Shown: positions 53,203-62,643, numbered from the stretch's first letter. The stretch is DNA of 64,000 nucleotides from an uncultured Dysosmobacter sp. (GCA_934565855.1 CAKTIO010000008.1:1-64000), one strand, 5' to 3'. Notes: generated by a model not told the origin, from the sequence alone. Numbers and translations are program-made.

Positions 53203-53243
53203 AAAAGAGGAACGCCCTGCGTTTTGCAGAGCGTTCCTCTTTT
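53203..53243. terminator. bidirectional terminator
   Basis: Stem AAAAGAGGAACGC / GCGTTCCTCTTTT with a smaller inner stem (CTGC/GCAG); T-runs on both strands. Confidence 0.92.
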
Positions 53244-53310
53244 ATTTATACAATATTAACACACACTGCCAGTGGGCTATGCTATGATAGGCATAGCTAC
53301 GGACCATGCC

Positions 53311-53997
53311 CTATTCCACGCTGAGATTGGACACCTGATAGGCATGCAGGATGTGCAGCTTCATAATTGCCTGGGCGCCCTCCGCATGACGGTTTTCAAT
53401 AGAGCGGACGATCTCCCGGTGGTCCTGAATGGAGTAGTTCACGCTCTCCTCAAAAAACATGATGTCCGTATAGATTGCCTTGTTGATAATGGGCATCAGC
53501 TTGGTCATAAAGTGATTATGGCTTGCCAGCGCTACCGCATTGTGAAAGTCCTGCTCAGTCTTCAGCGGCTTCTGTCCCTTTGCCACCTGCGCCTCCAGCT
53601 CCAGACAGAGCGCCTTCATGGTTTCGATCTCACTGTCAGACGCCCGCTTTGCCGCGTAATACGCCGCAGAGGGCTCCACCATCAGACGGATCTCCAGCAG
53701 GTCCCGGTGGGTCATTGCCACCGGACTCAGCGGCGCCAGGTCCGAATTAGAGACCGGGGACTCATAGGATGTTACATACGTTCCCCTGCCGCGCTTCACC
53801 TCTACCATGCTGCGGGTGCAGAGGATGCGGATCGCCTCCCGCAGGGTAATACGGCTGATGCCCAGCTCCTTTGCCAATTCCAGCTCATTCGGCAGCTTGT
53901 CACCCGCCTGGAACCGATGTTCCACTAGGATCATATCCATAATGCGGCTTGCCGCCTGTTCCGCCAGCGACGAAGAGAGACCGTTCGTAGGAGTCAT
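53311..53997 (-). CDS. FadR-type GntR family regulator
   Basis: 228 residues: GntR winged helix (KLPNELELAKELGISRITLREAIRIL) and an all-helical FCD ligand domain with metal-binding-type residues (FHNAVALASHN, H...). FCD regulators sense organic acids. It diverges from the hydrolase / PPC / dehydrogenase operon and is its probable regulator. It ends before a strong terminator. Confidence 0.9.
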   Translation of the reverse strand: MTPTNGLSSSLAEQAASRIMDMILVEHRFQAGDKLPNELELAKELGISRITLREAIRILCTRSMVEVKRGRGTYVTSYESPVSNSDLAPLSPVAMTHRDLLEIRLMVEPSAAYYAAKRASDSEIETMKALCLELEAQVAKGQKPLKTEQDFHNAVALASHNHFMTKLMPIINKAIYTDIMFFEESVNYSIQDHREIVRSIENRHAEGAQAIMKLHILHAYQVSNLSVE

Positions 53998-54026
53998 CCC
54001 CTTTGAGAATTTTATGAGATAAAGAC

Positions 54027-54055
54027 ATCATACAACAGCTCACCCGGAAATGCAA
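54027..54055 (-). promoter_or_regulatory. promoter of the FadR-type gene
   Basis: Minus strand TTGCAT, 17 bases, TATGAT, about 30 bases before the start codon. Confidence 0.65.
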
Positions 54056-54154
54056 TGAATCCGCCGTTAAAAATTTGAATTGCGGCATTTTCGCCAAAAA
54101 AGCGACTTCAAATCATTCATTCTGCTAAAAACGAAAAAGAAATCCTCCGCCCCA

Positions 54155-54183
54155 TTGACTTTTCCAACAACTAATACTAAGAT
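54155..54183 (+). promoter_or_regulatory. promoter of the dehydrogenase operon
   Basis: TTGACT, 17 bases, TAAGAT, about 100 bases before the first gene. Downstream, GTCAACTGAC (54215-54224) has GTCA/TGAC arms and could be a FadR-type site. Confidence 0.65.
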
Positions 54184-54283
54184 AAGCTTTGAATCAGAGG
54201 GATATCAGACATAAGTCAACTGACCATTTCCCTCCATCCCGCACGGCGCGGCGACACTGCATTTTCGGAAGGATCTAACACGC

Positions 54284-55072
54284 ATGGAAACCAACGCAAG
54301 CTCTACAAGCTCTCCCCTGCGGGTCACACTGATCTCCAATGCAGGTCTGCTGTTGCAATACCAGGGCATCACCCTGATGATGGACGGTATTTACGGACGG
54401 GAGGGACACCCCTTCAGCAATCTCAGCCGGGACGTATGGTCGGAAATGCTGCACGGCGATTCTCCGTTTGAGAGGATCGACTATCTGCTGTTCTCCCACG
54501 CCCACCCGGACCACTTCTCTCCGGAGATGACCTGCGAGTTCTTACGGCACCGCCGGGTCAAGGGTATTTTCTTTCCGGATGATCCTCTGGTCACGCGCAG
54601 TGGTCTTGTGGACCAGCTGAAGCGCAGCGGGACCCCCAGTGTGGCGCTTTCCACCCTGTCGGACCACGCCTCTTTCCAAATTGAGCCGGGCATTTCCGTC
54701 CGGGCGTTTTCCACCAGGCATCTGGACAAGAAGTTCTGGGATGTGCGGCACTTCTGCTATGTGCTGACCTTTGGAGAGAAAAAGCTGCTTTTCACCGCTG
54801 ACGCGGATTATACATATGAAACCTTCAGTGAGTTTTCGTCCGTTCCGCTGCGGTCCGTATTCGTAAACCCACTGTTTTTCAACGCCCTGCAAAAGAAGAA
54901 ATTCTTTCACGGGTCCTTCCAAACACAGAGCTACTGCATTTATCACGTTCCCTTTTCAGAGGACGACAGAATGCGGATGCGCCCCCCGCTCGCCTATTCT
55001 CTGGTGGAGTGGCCGGAGCAGGCTCCGGAAACTTTCGTTCTCTGTGATGCATTCCAGCATATTGAGTTATAA
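54284..55072 (+). CDS. metallo-beta-lactamase fold hydrolase
   Basis: 262 residues with the metal motif SHAHPDHFS near residue 70 and a TADAD later motif. It is the first gene of the dehydrogenase operon, ahead of a PPC-domain protein, so it may process a substrate or intermediate of that pathway. Substrate unknown. GGAAGGA lies about 11 bases before ATG 54284. Confidence 0.8.
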   Translation: METNASSTSSPLRVTLISNAGLLLQYQGITLMMDGIYGREGHPFSNLSRDVWSEMLHGDSPFERIDYLLFSHAHPDHFSPEMTCEFLRHRRVKGIFFPDDPLVTRSGLVDQLKRSGTPSVALSTLSDHASFQIEPGISVRAFSTRHLDKKFWDVRHFCYVLTFGEKKLLFTADADYTYETFSEFSSVPLRSVFVNPLFFNALQKKKFFHGSFQTQSYCIYHVPFSEDDRMRMRPPLAYSLVEWPEQAPETFVLCDAFQHIEL

Positions 55073-55099
55073 ACCTATCATTACTACAAGGAGGCTGGC

Positions 55100-55576
55100 A
55101 TGGAAAATTTGGACATGGAGATGGCCCAGGGTAAGCTGGGTCGAGTCATCGCACTGCGGCTGAAGCCCGGTACGGACGTTCTGCTGGGTCTGGAGGAGGC
55201 CTGCAAGCGCAACAACATCAACAACGGCGTGATCCTCAGCGCCATCGGCAGTCTCGACAGCCCGTATTTCTGCAACCCGGTGGAGCTTCCCACCAAGGCA
55301 GGCTACGGCTACGGCGAGACACTGCACCTGACCGGACCCATTGAGCTGACCAACGCATCCGGCATTATCTGCCACGATGACGAGGGCAAGACGAACCTGC
55401 ACGTTCATATGACCCTGACGGACCGTCACGGCAATGCCCACGGCGGTCATCTGGTGGAGGGCACCAAGGTGCTGCTGACGGTGGACGTCATCATTGCAGA
55501 GATTGAAGGACTGGTCATGGGCCGGAAATTCGACAACGAGCTGGAAGTTCCCCTGTTTGCCCCGCGGCAAGCATAA
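55100..55576 (+). CDS. PPC domain (DUF296) protein
   Basis: 158 residues filling one PPC domain, with GVILSAIGSLDSP and the metal/active-site-like HVHMTLTDRHGNAHGGHL region. Plant members are AT-hook DNA-binding proteins; bacterial single-domain members are of unknown function, and the His-rich loop may bind metal. AAGGAGG lies before the ATG. It sits between the hydrolase and the dehydrogenase genes. Confidence 0.85.
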   Translation: MENLDMEMAQGKLGRVIALRLKPGTDVLLGLEEACKRNNINNGVILSAIGSLDSPYFCNPVELPTKAGYGYGETLHLTGPIELTNASGIICHDDEGKTNLHVHMTLTDRHGNAHGGHLVEGTKVLLTVDVIIAEIEGLVMGRKFDNELEVPLFAPRQA

Positions 55577-55617
55577 GGGTACCCAATATACACAATTAAC
55601 AGAAAGGCGTGAAAACA

Positions 55618-56628
55618 TTGGCAACAAAGAAAAACTCTGGAGAAAAGTACTCCAAGGAAATGCTGCTGGACTTCTACCGCACGATGGTCAGAATCCGCGC
55701 ATTTGAAGAACATGCCGCTGAATGCTTCACTAAGGGTATGCTGGCTGGTAACATCCATCTGAGCATCGGTCAGGAGGCCGCTGAGGCTGGCGCATTCGCC
55801 GCAATTCAGCCCGAGGACTATTTCACCTCTACACACCGCGGTCATGGTCATGCCATCGCACGCGGCATGGACCCCAAGAAGTGCATGGCAGAGCTGTTCG
55901 GCAAGAAGACCGGCTACTGCAAGGGCAAGGGCGGTTCCATGCACATCGCTGATATGGCAAAGTGCAACCACCTGGGCGCAAACGGCATCGTTGGCGCAGG
56001 TCAGCCCATTTCCGCCGGCAGCGCTCTGGCATCCAAGATCATGGGCGACAAGTCCGTCACCGTCGGCTGCTTCGGCGACAGCTCCACCAACGAGGGCTCC
56101 TTCCATGAGTCCCTGAACATGGCTGCTACCTGGAAGCTGCCCATGGTGTGGTTCATCGAGAACAACTGCTACGGTGTTTCCACTGAGATTCACCGTGTCA
56201 CCAACACCCCCGACCTGGCAACCCGTGCTGCCGCTTACAACGTTCCCTACGCTGTGGTGGACGGCACCAACCCCACCGAGGTTTATGATGCAATGAAGAC
56301 CGCTATGGATCATGCCCGTTCCGGCGAGGGTCCCTATGTTGTTGAGGCTAAGGTGTACCGTTATCAGGGTCACTACTGCGGCGATCCCGCTGTATACCGT
56401 CCCAAGGAGTACATGGAGCATGCCCTCGCCAACGATGGCATTGAGAAGCTGGGCAAGCGCCTGAACGCTCTGGGCGTCAAGGACGAAGAGCTGGAAGAGA
56501 TTAAGAAGGCCGCTCAGGAGGAAATGGACGAGGCTGTGAAGTTCGCTGACGAGTCTCCGTATCCCGATCCCTCCGAAGTCACCGACGATATGTATACTGC
56601 AGATAACGAAAGGTGTGTGGCAAGATGA
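55618..56628 (+). CDS. acoA: TPP-dependent dehydrogenase E1 alpha (acetoin/2-oxoacid type)
   Basis: 336 residues. The TPP motif runs from GDS at about 153 to NN at about 183 (with FIENNCYGVS), and THRGHGH lies near residue 73. It decarboxylates a 2-oxoacid or cleaves acetoin and passes the acyl unit to E2. TTG 55618 with AAAGG about 11 bases upstream is preferred over GTG 55609. Overlaps acoB by ATGA. Confidence 0.88.
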   Translation: MATKKNSGEKYSKEMLLDFYRTMVRIRAFEEHAAECFTKGMLAGNIHLSIGQEAAEAGAFAAIQPEDYFTSTHRGHGHAIARGMDPKKCMAELFGKKTGYCKGKGGSMHIADMAKCNHLGANGIVGAGQPISAGSALASKIMGDKSVTVGCFGDSSTNEGSFHESLNMAATWKLPMVWFIENNCYGVSTEIHRVTNTPDLATRAAAYNVPYAVVDGTNPTEVYDAMKTAMDHARSGEGPYVVEAKVYRYQGHYCGDPAVYRPKEYMEHALANDGIEKLGKRLNALGVKDEELEEIKKAAQEEMDEAVKFADESPYPDPSEVTDDMYTADNERCVAR

Positions 56629-57602
56629 AAAAGATTACGGTCAGCAAGGCCATTCGTGAGGGCCTGCTGGAAGAAATGCGCCGGGATGACAAAATGTTCA
56701 TCATGGGCGAAGACATGGCCGTCATGGGCAACGTGTTCGCCATTACCACCGGCTTTTTGGATGAGTTTGGTCCCAACCGTGTGATCGATACTCCCATTTC
56801 CGAGGAAGGCTTCATGGGCATGGCTGTCGGTGCTGCAATGCGCGGCATGCATCCCTGCGTGGAGCTGATGTACGACGACTTCGTGACCGAGTGCGCCGAC
56901 CCCCTGTTCAACCAGGCTGCAAAGCTGAAGTACATGTCCGGCGGTCAGTGCTCCATTCCCCTGGTGCTGCGTATGCCCATGGGCTCCGGTCGCCGCAACG
57001 CCGGTCAGCACTCCCAGTCCCTGGAGGGCATGGTCTGCCACTTCCCCGGTCTGAAGGTTGTGGCTCCCAGCTGCGCTGAGGATGCAAAGGGTCTGATCAA
57101 GGCCGCTATGCGCGATCCCGATCCCGTAGTCGTCATGGAGCACAAGCTGCTGTACGCACACAAGGAAATGATCCCCGAGGAGGAGTACATCACTCCCATC
57201 GGCAAGGCAAAGGTGAAGCGCGAGGGCAAGGACCTGACCATCATCTCCTGGAGCCGTGAGGTCAACTTCGCTCTGGAAGCCGCTGAGAAGCTGGCTGCCG
57301 AGGGCATCGATGTGGAGGTCCTGGACCTGCGCACTCTGGTGCCTGTGGATTGGGACGCCATCAAGGAGTCCATTTCCAAGACCCACAACGCTATCATCGT
57401 TTCCGAGGAAGTCAAGCGCGGCAGCTTTGCCGGCGAGCTCTCCGCGGAGATCTCCGAGGAGCTGTTCGACGAGCTGGATGCTCCCGTGGAGCGTGTCTGC
57501 GGTCTGAACATCGTTTCTCCCTTCAGCCCCGTACTGGAGGACAAGAACTTCCCGCATCCTGATGACATCTACAATGCCGTCAAGCGCGTGCTGAACAAGT
57601 GA
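56625..57602 (+). CDS. acoB: dehydrogenase E1 beta subunit
   Basis: 325 residues, transketolase-like pyrimidine domain (MGEDMAVMGNVF, TPISEEGFMGMAVGAAMRG) and C-terminal domain (VLDLRTLVPVDWD). Forms the alpha2beta2 E1 with AcoA. ATG 56625 overlaps the alpha stop. Acetoin versus pyruvate cannot be settled from sequence alone. Confidence 0.9.
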   Translation: MKKITVSKAIREGLLEEMRRDDKMFIMGEDMAVMGNVFAITTGFLDEFGPNRVIDTPISEEGFMGMAVGAAMRGMHPCVELMYDDFVTECADPLFNQAAKLKYMSGGQCSIPLVLRMPMGSGRRNAGQHSQSLEGMVCHFPGLKVVAPSCAEDAKGLIKAAMRDPDPVVVMEHKLLYAHKEMIPEEEYITPIGKAKVKREGKDLTIISWSREVNFALEAAEKLAAEGIDVEVLDLRTLVPVDWDAIKESISKTHNAIIVSEEVKRGSFAGELSAEISEELFDELDAPVERVCGLNIVSPFSPVLEDKNFPHPDDIYNAVKRVLNK

Positions 57603-57618
57603 GGAGGGTACTACTGTC

Positions 57619-58875
57619 ATGGCTTATGAAGTATTGATGCCTCAGCTGGGCCTGACCATGGAGGAAGGCACAGTTTCCCAGTGGATCAAGCACGAGGGCG
57701 ATGAGGTAAAAACTGGTGATGTGATCGTGGAGATCACCACCGATAAACTGACCAATGAGGTTGCAAGCGAGCACGACGGCGTAATGCTGAAGATCGTCGC
57801 TCAGGAGGGCGAGGATATCCCCGTCAAGGGTCTGCTGTGCTACATCGGTCAGCCCGGCGAGTCCGTGGGCGATGGCGCTGCACCCGCAGCTGCTGCTCCC
57901 GCTCCCGCTGCTGAGGCTGCCCCCGCAGCCGCCGCTCCTACCGCTGCTCCCGCTCCGGTTGCCGCCAACGGCAAGCGCGTGCGCATCTCCCCGCTGGCAC
58001 GGAAGACCGCTGCCAAGCTGGGCGTGGATTACTCCGGCATCGCCGGCTCCGGTCCTTCCGGTCGTATCATCCAGAAGGATATTCTGGCTGCTGCCGAGGC
58101 TCAGAAGAATGCTCCCGCAGCTGCTCCTGCCGCTGAGGCTGCTCCCGCTAAGAAGGAAGCTCCCAAGTCCTCTCTGGACCTGATGGAGGGCGATACCGTT
58201 GTGAAGCTGTCCGGTATGCGCAAGGTGGTTGCCGAGCGTATGCTGGCTTCCCACACCGAGATCCCCCCTGTGACCCAGAACATCAAGGTGGACGTCACCG
58301 AGCTGATGAAGTTCCGCAAGATGCTGCTGGCAGAAACCGGCAAGAAGTACTCCGTCAACGATCTGGTGCTGAAGGCCATTGCCAAGTGCCTGACCCAGCA
58401 TCCCGAGATCCTGGTGAGCTTCGACGAGGCAAATCATCAGATCATCCAGCGCGCCCATATCAATATCGGTATGGCTGTGGCTCTGGACGCCGGTCTGATC
58501 ACTCCTGTCATCCGCGACGCAGACAAGATGGGTCTGGACACTCTGTCCGCCACCGCAAAGGATCTGGCTGCACGCGCCAAGGAGAACAAGCTGCTGCCCG
58601 ACGAGTACAAGGGCTCCACCATCACCGTGTCCAACCTGGGTATGTTCGGCATTGAGACCTTCACCCCGATCATCAACCAGCCCGACTCCGTCATCGTGGG
58701 CGTCTGCGCCATCGAAGACGAGCTGGCTCTGGACGACGAAGGCAAGGTCGTGAAGAAGCAGGTCATGCGCCTGTCCGTCACCCTGGATCACCGCACGCTG
58801 GATGGCGCCGTTGTTGCCAAGTTCGAGATGGATCTGCGCGATCTGCTGCAGAATCCCATGAGCATCGTTCTGTAA
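57619..58875 (+). CDS. acoC: dihydrolipoyl acyltransferase E2
   Basis: 418 residues: lipoyl domain 1-80 with K43 (TTDKLTNEV), an Ala/Pro linker, an E1/E3-binding domain about 122-160, a second Ala/Pro linker, and the catalytic domain with H391 in DHRTLDG. It moves the acyl group to CoA. GGAGGG lies before ATG 57619. Confidence 0.93.
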   Translation: MAYEVLMPQLGLTMEEGTVSQWIKHEGDEVKTGDVIVEITTDKLTNEVASEHDGVMLKIVAQEGEDIPVKGLLCYIGQPGESVGDGAAPAAAAPAPAAEAAPAAAAPTAAPAPVAANGKRVRISPLARKTAAKLGVDYSGIAGSGPSGRIIQKDILAAAEAQKNAPAAAPAAEAAPAKKEAPKSSLDLMEGDTVVKLSGMRKVVAERMLASHTEIPPVTQNIKVDVTELMKFRKMLLAETGKKYSVNDLVLKAIAKCLTQHPEILVSFDEANHQIIQRAHINIGMAVALDAGLITPVIRDADKMGLDTLSATAKDLAARAKENKLLPDEYKGSTITVSNLGMFGIETFTPIINQPDSVIVGVCAIEDELALDDEGKVVKKQVMRLSVTLDHRTLDGAVVAKFEMDLRDLLQNPMSIVL

Positions 58876-58893
58876 CACAGGAGGAACAAACCA

Positions 58894-60624
58894 ATGGCTT
58901 TTGAATTGAAGATGCCCCAGCTGGGTCTGACTATGGAGGAGGGTACTGTCTCCAAGTGGATCAAGCACGAGGGTGATGAAGTAAAGGTCGGCGACGTTGT
59001 GGTGGAGATCACCACCGATAAGCTGACGAATGAAGTGACCAGCGAAGCAGAAGGCACCATGCTGAAGATCGTTGCCCAGGAGGGCGATGATGTGCCCGTG
59101 AAGGGTACTCTGGCATGGATCGGCAAGCCCGGCGAGCAGGTCGGCGGCGCAGCTCCCGCTGCTGCCGCTGCACCCGCAGCAGCTCCTGCCGCTCCCGCAG
59201 CACCGGCAAAGCCCGCAGGCGACACCAGCGTGATCGTCATCGGCGGCGGTCCCGGCGGCTATGTTGCTGCTATCCGCGCAGCACAGCTGGGCGCAAAGGT
59301 CACTGTGATCGAAAAGCAGTATCTGGGCGGCACCTGCCTGAACGTGGGCTGCATTCCCACCAAGTGCCTGCTGCACTCCGCAGAGCTGGTTTCCCAGATC
59401 AAGGATCAGGGCGCTGACATCGGTGTGAAGGTCTCCGGTGTGGAAGTGGACTTCCCTCAGGTCATCGCACACAAGAACGACATCTCCAAGAAGCTGACCA
59501 GCGGCGTTGCCGGTCTGCTGAAGATGAACAAGGTCAAGAAGATCGACGGTGAGGCGACTTTCGTTGGTGAGAAGAAGCTCTCTGTGAAGAAGGCTGACGG
59601 CACCACCGAGGAGATGACCGCTGACGCCATCATCGTCGCCACCGGTTCTGTCAACTCTCAGCCTCCCATCCCCGGTCTGAAGGAGAACCCCAACTGCATC
59701 GACTCCACCGGAGCATTGTCTCTGGAGAAGCTGCCCAAGACCATGGTGGTCATCGGCGGCGGCGTCATCGGTCTGGAGCTGGCATGCGCTTACGCAGCCT
59801 TCGGCACCAAGATCACCGTTGTGGAGGCAATGGACCATATGCTGCCCATGCTGGACGGCGATCTGACCAAGATTGGTGTGGCACACATGAAGAAGATGGG
59901 CATGGAGTTCAATCTGGAATGCCCCGTGCAGTCTGTTGAGGAGTCCTCCGTGGGCGCCAAGGTCGTCTGCAAGAACAAGGCTGGCGAGACCGTCAGCTTC
60001 GAGGCAGAGAAGGTTCTGGTCGCTATCGGTCGTAAGGCAAACACCGCTTCCCTGAATCTGGAAGCCGGCAAGCTGGATAACGACCGCGGTCGCATCATTG
60101 TCAACGACAAGATGGAGACCTCTGTTCCCGGCGTGTACGCCATCGGCGACTGCGTGATGGGTCATGCACAGTTGGCTCACACTGCTTCCGCTATGGGCGA
60201 GGTTGCCGCAGAGAACATCATGGGTCACGAGGCTTTCTATGATGAGAAGACCAATCCCACCTGCGTGTATATCGAGCCGGAGGCTGCCTCCGTTGGTCTG
60301 ACCGAGGAGCAGTGCAAGGCTCAGGGCATTGAGTACAAGGTTGGTAAGTTCCCCATGAGCGCCAACGGCAAGGCTCTGATCCTGAACGGCGGCGAGGGCA
60401 TTGTAAAGATCATCGCCGGTAAGGAATACGGCGAGGTTCTGGGTATGCACATCATCGGGCCCCGTGCTACGGACCTGATCGCTGAGGGTGCTCTGGCTAT
60501 CGAGGGCGAGATGACTCTGGATGAGATTATTGCTACCATCCACTCTCATCCCACGGTGACTGAGACCATGCGTGAGGCTGCCCTGCAGGCTGAAAAGCGC
60601 GCCATCCACACCTCCAATAAGTAA
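58894..60624 (+). CDS. lpdA: dihydrolipoyl dehydrogenase E3 with N-terminal lipoyl domain
   Basis: 576 residues. A lipoyl domain with K43 is followed by an Ala/Pro linker and the flavoprotein body: FAD motif GGGPGG at 117-122, redox disulfide C148/C153 (GGTCLNVGC). It reoxidises the E2 lipoyl group with NAD+. The added lipoyl domain closely resembles that of E2. AGGAGG lies before the ATG. Confidence 0.94.
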   Translation: MAFELKMPQLGLTMEEGTVSKWIKHEGDEVKVGDVVVEITTDKLTNEVTSEAEGTMLKIVAQEGDDVPVKGTLAWIGKPGEQVGGAAPAAAAAPAAAPAAPAAPAKPAGDTSVIVIGGGPGGYVAAIRAAQLGAKVTVIEKQYLGGTCLNVGCIPTKCLLHSAELVSQIKDQGADIGVKVSGVEVDFPQVIAHKNDISKKLTSGVAGLLKMNKVKKIDGEATFVGEKKLSVKKADGTTEEMTADAIIVATGSVNSQPPIPGLKENPNCIDSTGALSLEKLPKTMVVIGGGVIGLELACAYAAFGTKITVVEAMDHMLPMLDGDLTKIGVAHMKKMGMEFNLECPVQSVEESSVGAKVVCKNKAGETVSFEAEKVLVAIGRKANTASLNLEAGKLDNDRGRIIVNDKMETSVPGVYAIGDCVMGHAQLAHTASAMGEVAAENIMGHEAFYDEKTNPTCVYIEPEAASVGLTEEQCKAQGIEYKVGKFPMSANGKALILNGGEGIVKIIAGKEYGEVLGMHIIGPRATDLIAEGALAIEGEMTLDEIIATIHSHPTVTETMREAALQAEKRAIHTSNK

Positions 60625-60682
60625 GCAGCGTTTCTGCTGAACGGGAGGATCCTGGCTCTGCCAGCAAATATCCGTGTTTTAG

Positions 60683-60717
60683 AAGGGGCCCGGAGATCTG
60701 TTTCTCCGAGCCCCTTT
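60683..60717 (+). terminator. terminator of the dehydrogenase operon
   Basis: Stem AAGGGGC...GGAGA / TCTCC...GCCCCTT followed by TCTTTG. Confidence 0.85.
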
Positions 60718-60771
60718 CTTTGCTTTTGAATCCCACCGGATCGCAAGATGATTGGAGGAACCTTTCCTGCT

Positions 60772-61497
60772 ATGAGCAAACAGAAAAAGAAGACCGCCGA
60801 TGAGCGGTTGATCGACGCCGAGGGCGCAAAGCTCTTCGGCAAGCACGTTTCCAAAGAAAAGGGACGGCTTCTGCTGGCAGTCACGCTGCTGGCGTGTGCC
60901 GCGCCCATGCTGCTGGGACTGCGGCTGTGGCAGCAGATCCCCGAGGTGGTCTCCAGCGGACTGATTGGCACGGATGGGCGGGACGACACGCTGCCCCGTT
61001 CCGTTCTGGTATTCGGACTTCCCGCGCTGATGATGCTGCTGGACCTGATCTGCCACCTTCAGCTGTGGCGTTATCAGATGAAAATGGAGGTCCCCCCTGC
61101 AAAATTCCGTCTGGTGGGACGCTGGGGCTTTCCGGTGATCTCCGTGCTGTTTTGCAGCGGCGCCATACTGGAAGCCGCCGGCTCGGAGAGCCTGCTGTCC
61201 CTGTCCTTTACCGCCCCCTGCGTTCTGGGACTGGTGCTGATGATCCTGGGCGGACACGTCTGGGACTGCTCTCCGGACGCCAAAGTCGCCCTGCACTTTT
61301 CCTTCTGCCAGCGGGAGGACGTATGGCACACCGTTCACCGCATTGCCGGATGGATCTGGCTGGTGGTGGGACTGCTGGTCATCGTTCAGACCATGCTGAC
61401 CGGAGGCGCCCAGCTATGGACCGCCGCCGTGATTCTTGCCGCTCTGGTTCTCCCCGTTGCCTATGGGTACTTTTCAAATTTAAAGTCCCATAATTGA
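60772..61497 (+). CDS. membrane protein, SdpI/DUF1648-like
   Basis: 241 residues with about six membrane segments. The C-terminal VWHTVHRIAGWIWLVVGLL matches the SdpI-like half of DUF1648 proteins, which give immunity to or sense the SdpC toxin. No sdpC-like gene nearby. ATG 60772 has GGAGG about 13 bases upstream; an ATG at 60748 is a weaker alternative. Confidence 0.65.
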   Translation: MSKQKKKTADERLIDAEGAKLFGKHVSKEKGRLLLAVTLLACAAPMLLGLRLWQQIPEVVSSGLIGTDGRDDTLPRSVLVFGLPALMMLLDLICHLQLWRYQMKMEVPPAKFRLVGRWGFPVISVLFCSGAILEAAGSESLLSLSFTAPCVLGLVLMILGGHVWDCSPDAKVALHFSFCQREDVWHTVHRIAGWIWLVVGLLVIVQTMLTGGAQLWTAAVILAALVLPVAYGYFSNLKSHN

Positions 61498-61562
61498 ACT
61501 TTTCCACTGGTATTTGCGTCGAATTGCACAAAAAAGCTTCCCATTTTCAGGCAATATGGGCG

Positions 61563-61601
61563 TTGACGAGCAAGTGGCGTGATGGTAACATGGTAATACC
61601 A
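61563..61601 (+). promoter_or_regulatory. promoter of the second FadR-type gene with palindromic operator
   Basis: TTGACG (61563-61568), 17 bases, TAACAT (61586-61591). TGGTAATACCA (61591-61601) overlaps the end of the -10 box and fits the FadR-family pattern TGGTN3ACCA. This points to autorepression. Confidence 0.8.
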
Positions 61602-61623
61602 AGAAGAGAAGGAGAGGATCATT

Positions 61624-62325
61624 GTGCCGTTGGATAAGATCCAACACGCGCCTCCCAAAATTCCTGAATTGGTCATGTGGGCTTTGATCGACGCCATCGA
61701 AAACGGCACCATCCGGGTTGGAACCGAGCTGCCGTCGGAGCGGGATCTCGCCGTACAGTTAGGCGTTGGACGCGGATCGCTGCGGGAATGCCTGTCGATC
61801 CTGGAATTTCTGGGCGCCATTGAGACCAATGGCAACCGGAAAAAAGTCGCTCGAGACGCCGATTATATCCGCCGGTCGATCTCCTTTGTCCGGGTATCCA
61901 ACCAGTTGGATTCTCTGGAGGATTTCACGGAGTTCCGCCGGATCAACGAGGTCGCCATCGCCGGGCTTGCCGCCCAGCGCGCCACCGAGGAAGATTTACA
62001 GCGTATTGAACAAGCCATCCGCCGTCTGGAGGAGCATCCCCAGATCGCAATGGGAGACGTACGCTTCCACGACAGCCTTGCTGTCGCCAGCCACAACATG
62101 ATGCTGGCAGCCACAATCCATCTGGTAAACAGCATGATTGCGAATGTCCGCAATCGTTTTTTTGCGCGTCCGAATTATATCCAGCGGTCGCAGGATTCCC
62201 ACCGCGCCATTTATGAAGCCATCCGCTCCGGAGACGCGGAGCGGGCGCGGCAGGAAATGAACGCTCATCTGGATATCATCGATGAGTTTGCGGAGCGTTT
62301 TCCAGAGGATGTAAAGAAGTCATAA
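61624..62325 (+). CDS. FadR-type GntR family regulator
   Basis: 233 residues: winged helix (LPSERDLAVQLGVGRGSLRECLSILEFLGAI) and FCD domain (FHDSLAVASHNMML, H...). The GTG start follows GGAGAGG. It precedes a TRAP transporter and probably controls it; FCD regulators of TRAP transporters often sense the transported acid. Confidence 0.9.
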   Translation: MPLDKIQHAPPKIPELVMWALIDAIENGTIRVGTELPSERDLAVQLGVGRGSLRECLSILEFLGAIETNGNRKKVARDADYIRRSISFVRVSNQLDSLEDFTEFRRINEVAIAGLAAQRATEEDLQRIEQAIRRLEEHPQIAMGDVRFHDSLAVASHNMMLAATIHLVNSMIANVRNRFFARPNYIQRSQDSHRAIYEAIRSGDAERARQEMNAHLDIIDEFAERFPEDVKKS

Positions 62326-62643
62326 AAAAATGTTTCCAGCTGTATCCATTTGAAGAAGGATGCGCTATGATGGTTTTTGCGGTCAGCCCGCCGTTTCCCG
62401 GCTTTGCCGAAGAAGCGGAAAACGAGGCGCTGCCGTTTTAGACAGGTTCCCGCAAGGGGACCCATTCCAATGAAAGCACCGGAAGGAGGGTCGCAGGCAC
62501 TTGTTTTTTTTGCGCGGCAGGAAAACGTTTTTCCGCGCAGAAACAACCAAAACAAACAAGCGCTGTCCGGGTGGGAGGTATGATCTCATGCCGGCAGGCT
62601 GCGCGGATGGCAAGCCGCGCTTTTCAAGGGAAGGATTGGTTTA
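62326..62643 (+). other. leader region before the TRAP transporter
   Basis: 318 bases without a long gene. A 24-codon frame at 62367-62441 starts ATGATG behind GAAGAAGGA. Two hairpins follow: 62511-62539 (arms TGCGC and GGAAAA with complements) and 62601-62620 (GCGCGG/CCGCGC) followed by TTTT. These suggest attenuation or a processed leader; no known riboswitch was recognised. Confidence 0.5.

Noticed and set aside
57580..60609. 1009-residue frame opposite the dehydrogenase genes
   Set aside because: Same reason; the opposite strand carries unmistakable E2 and E3 proteins.
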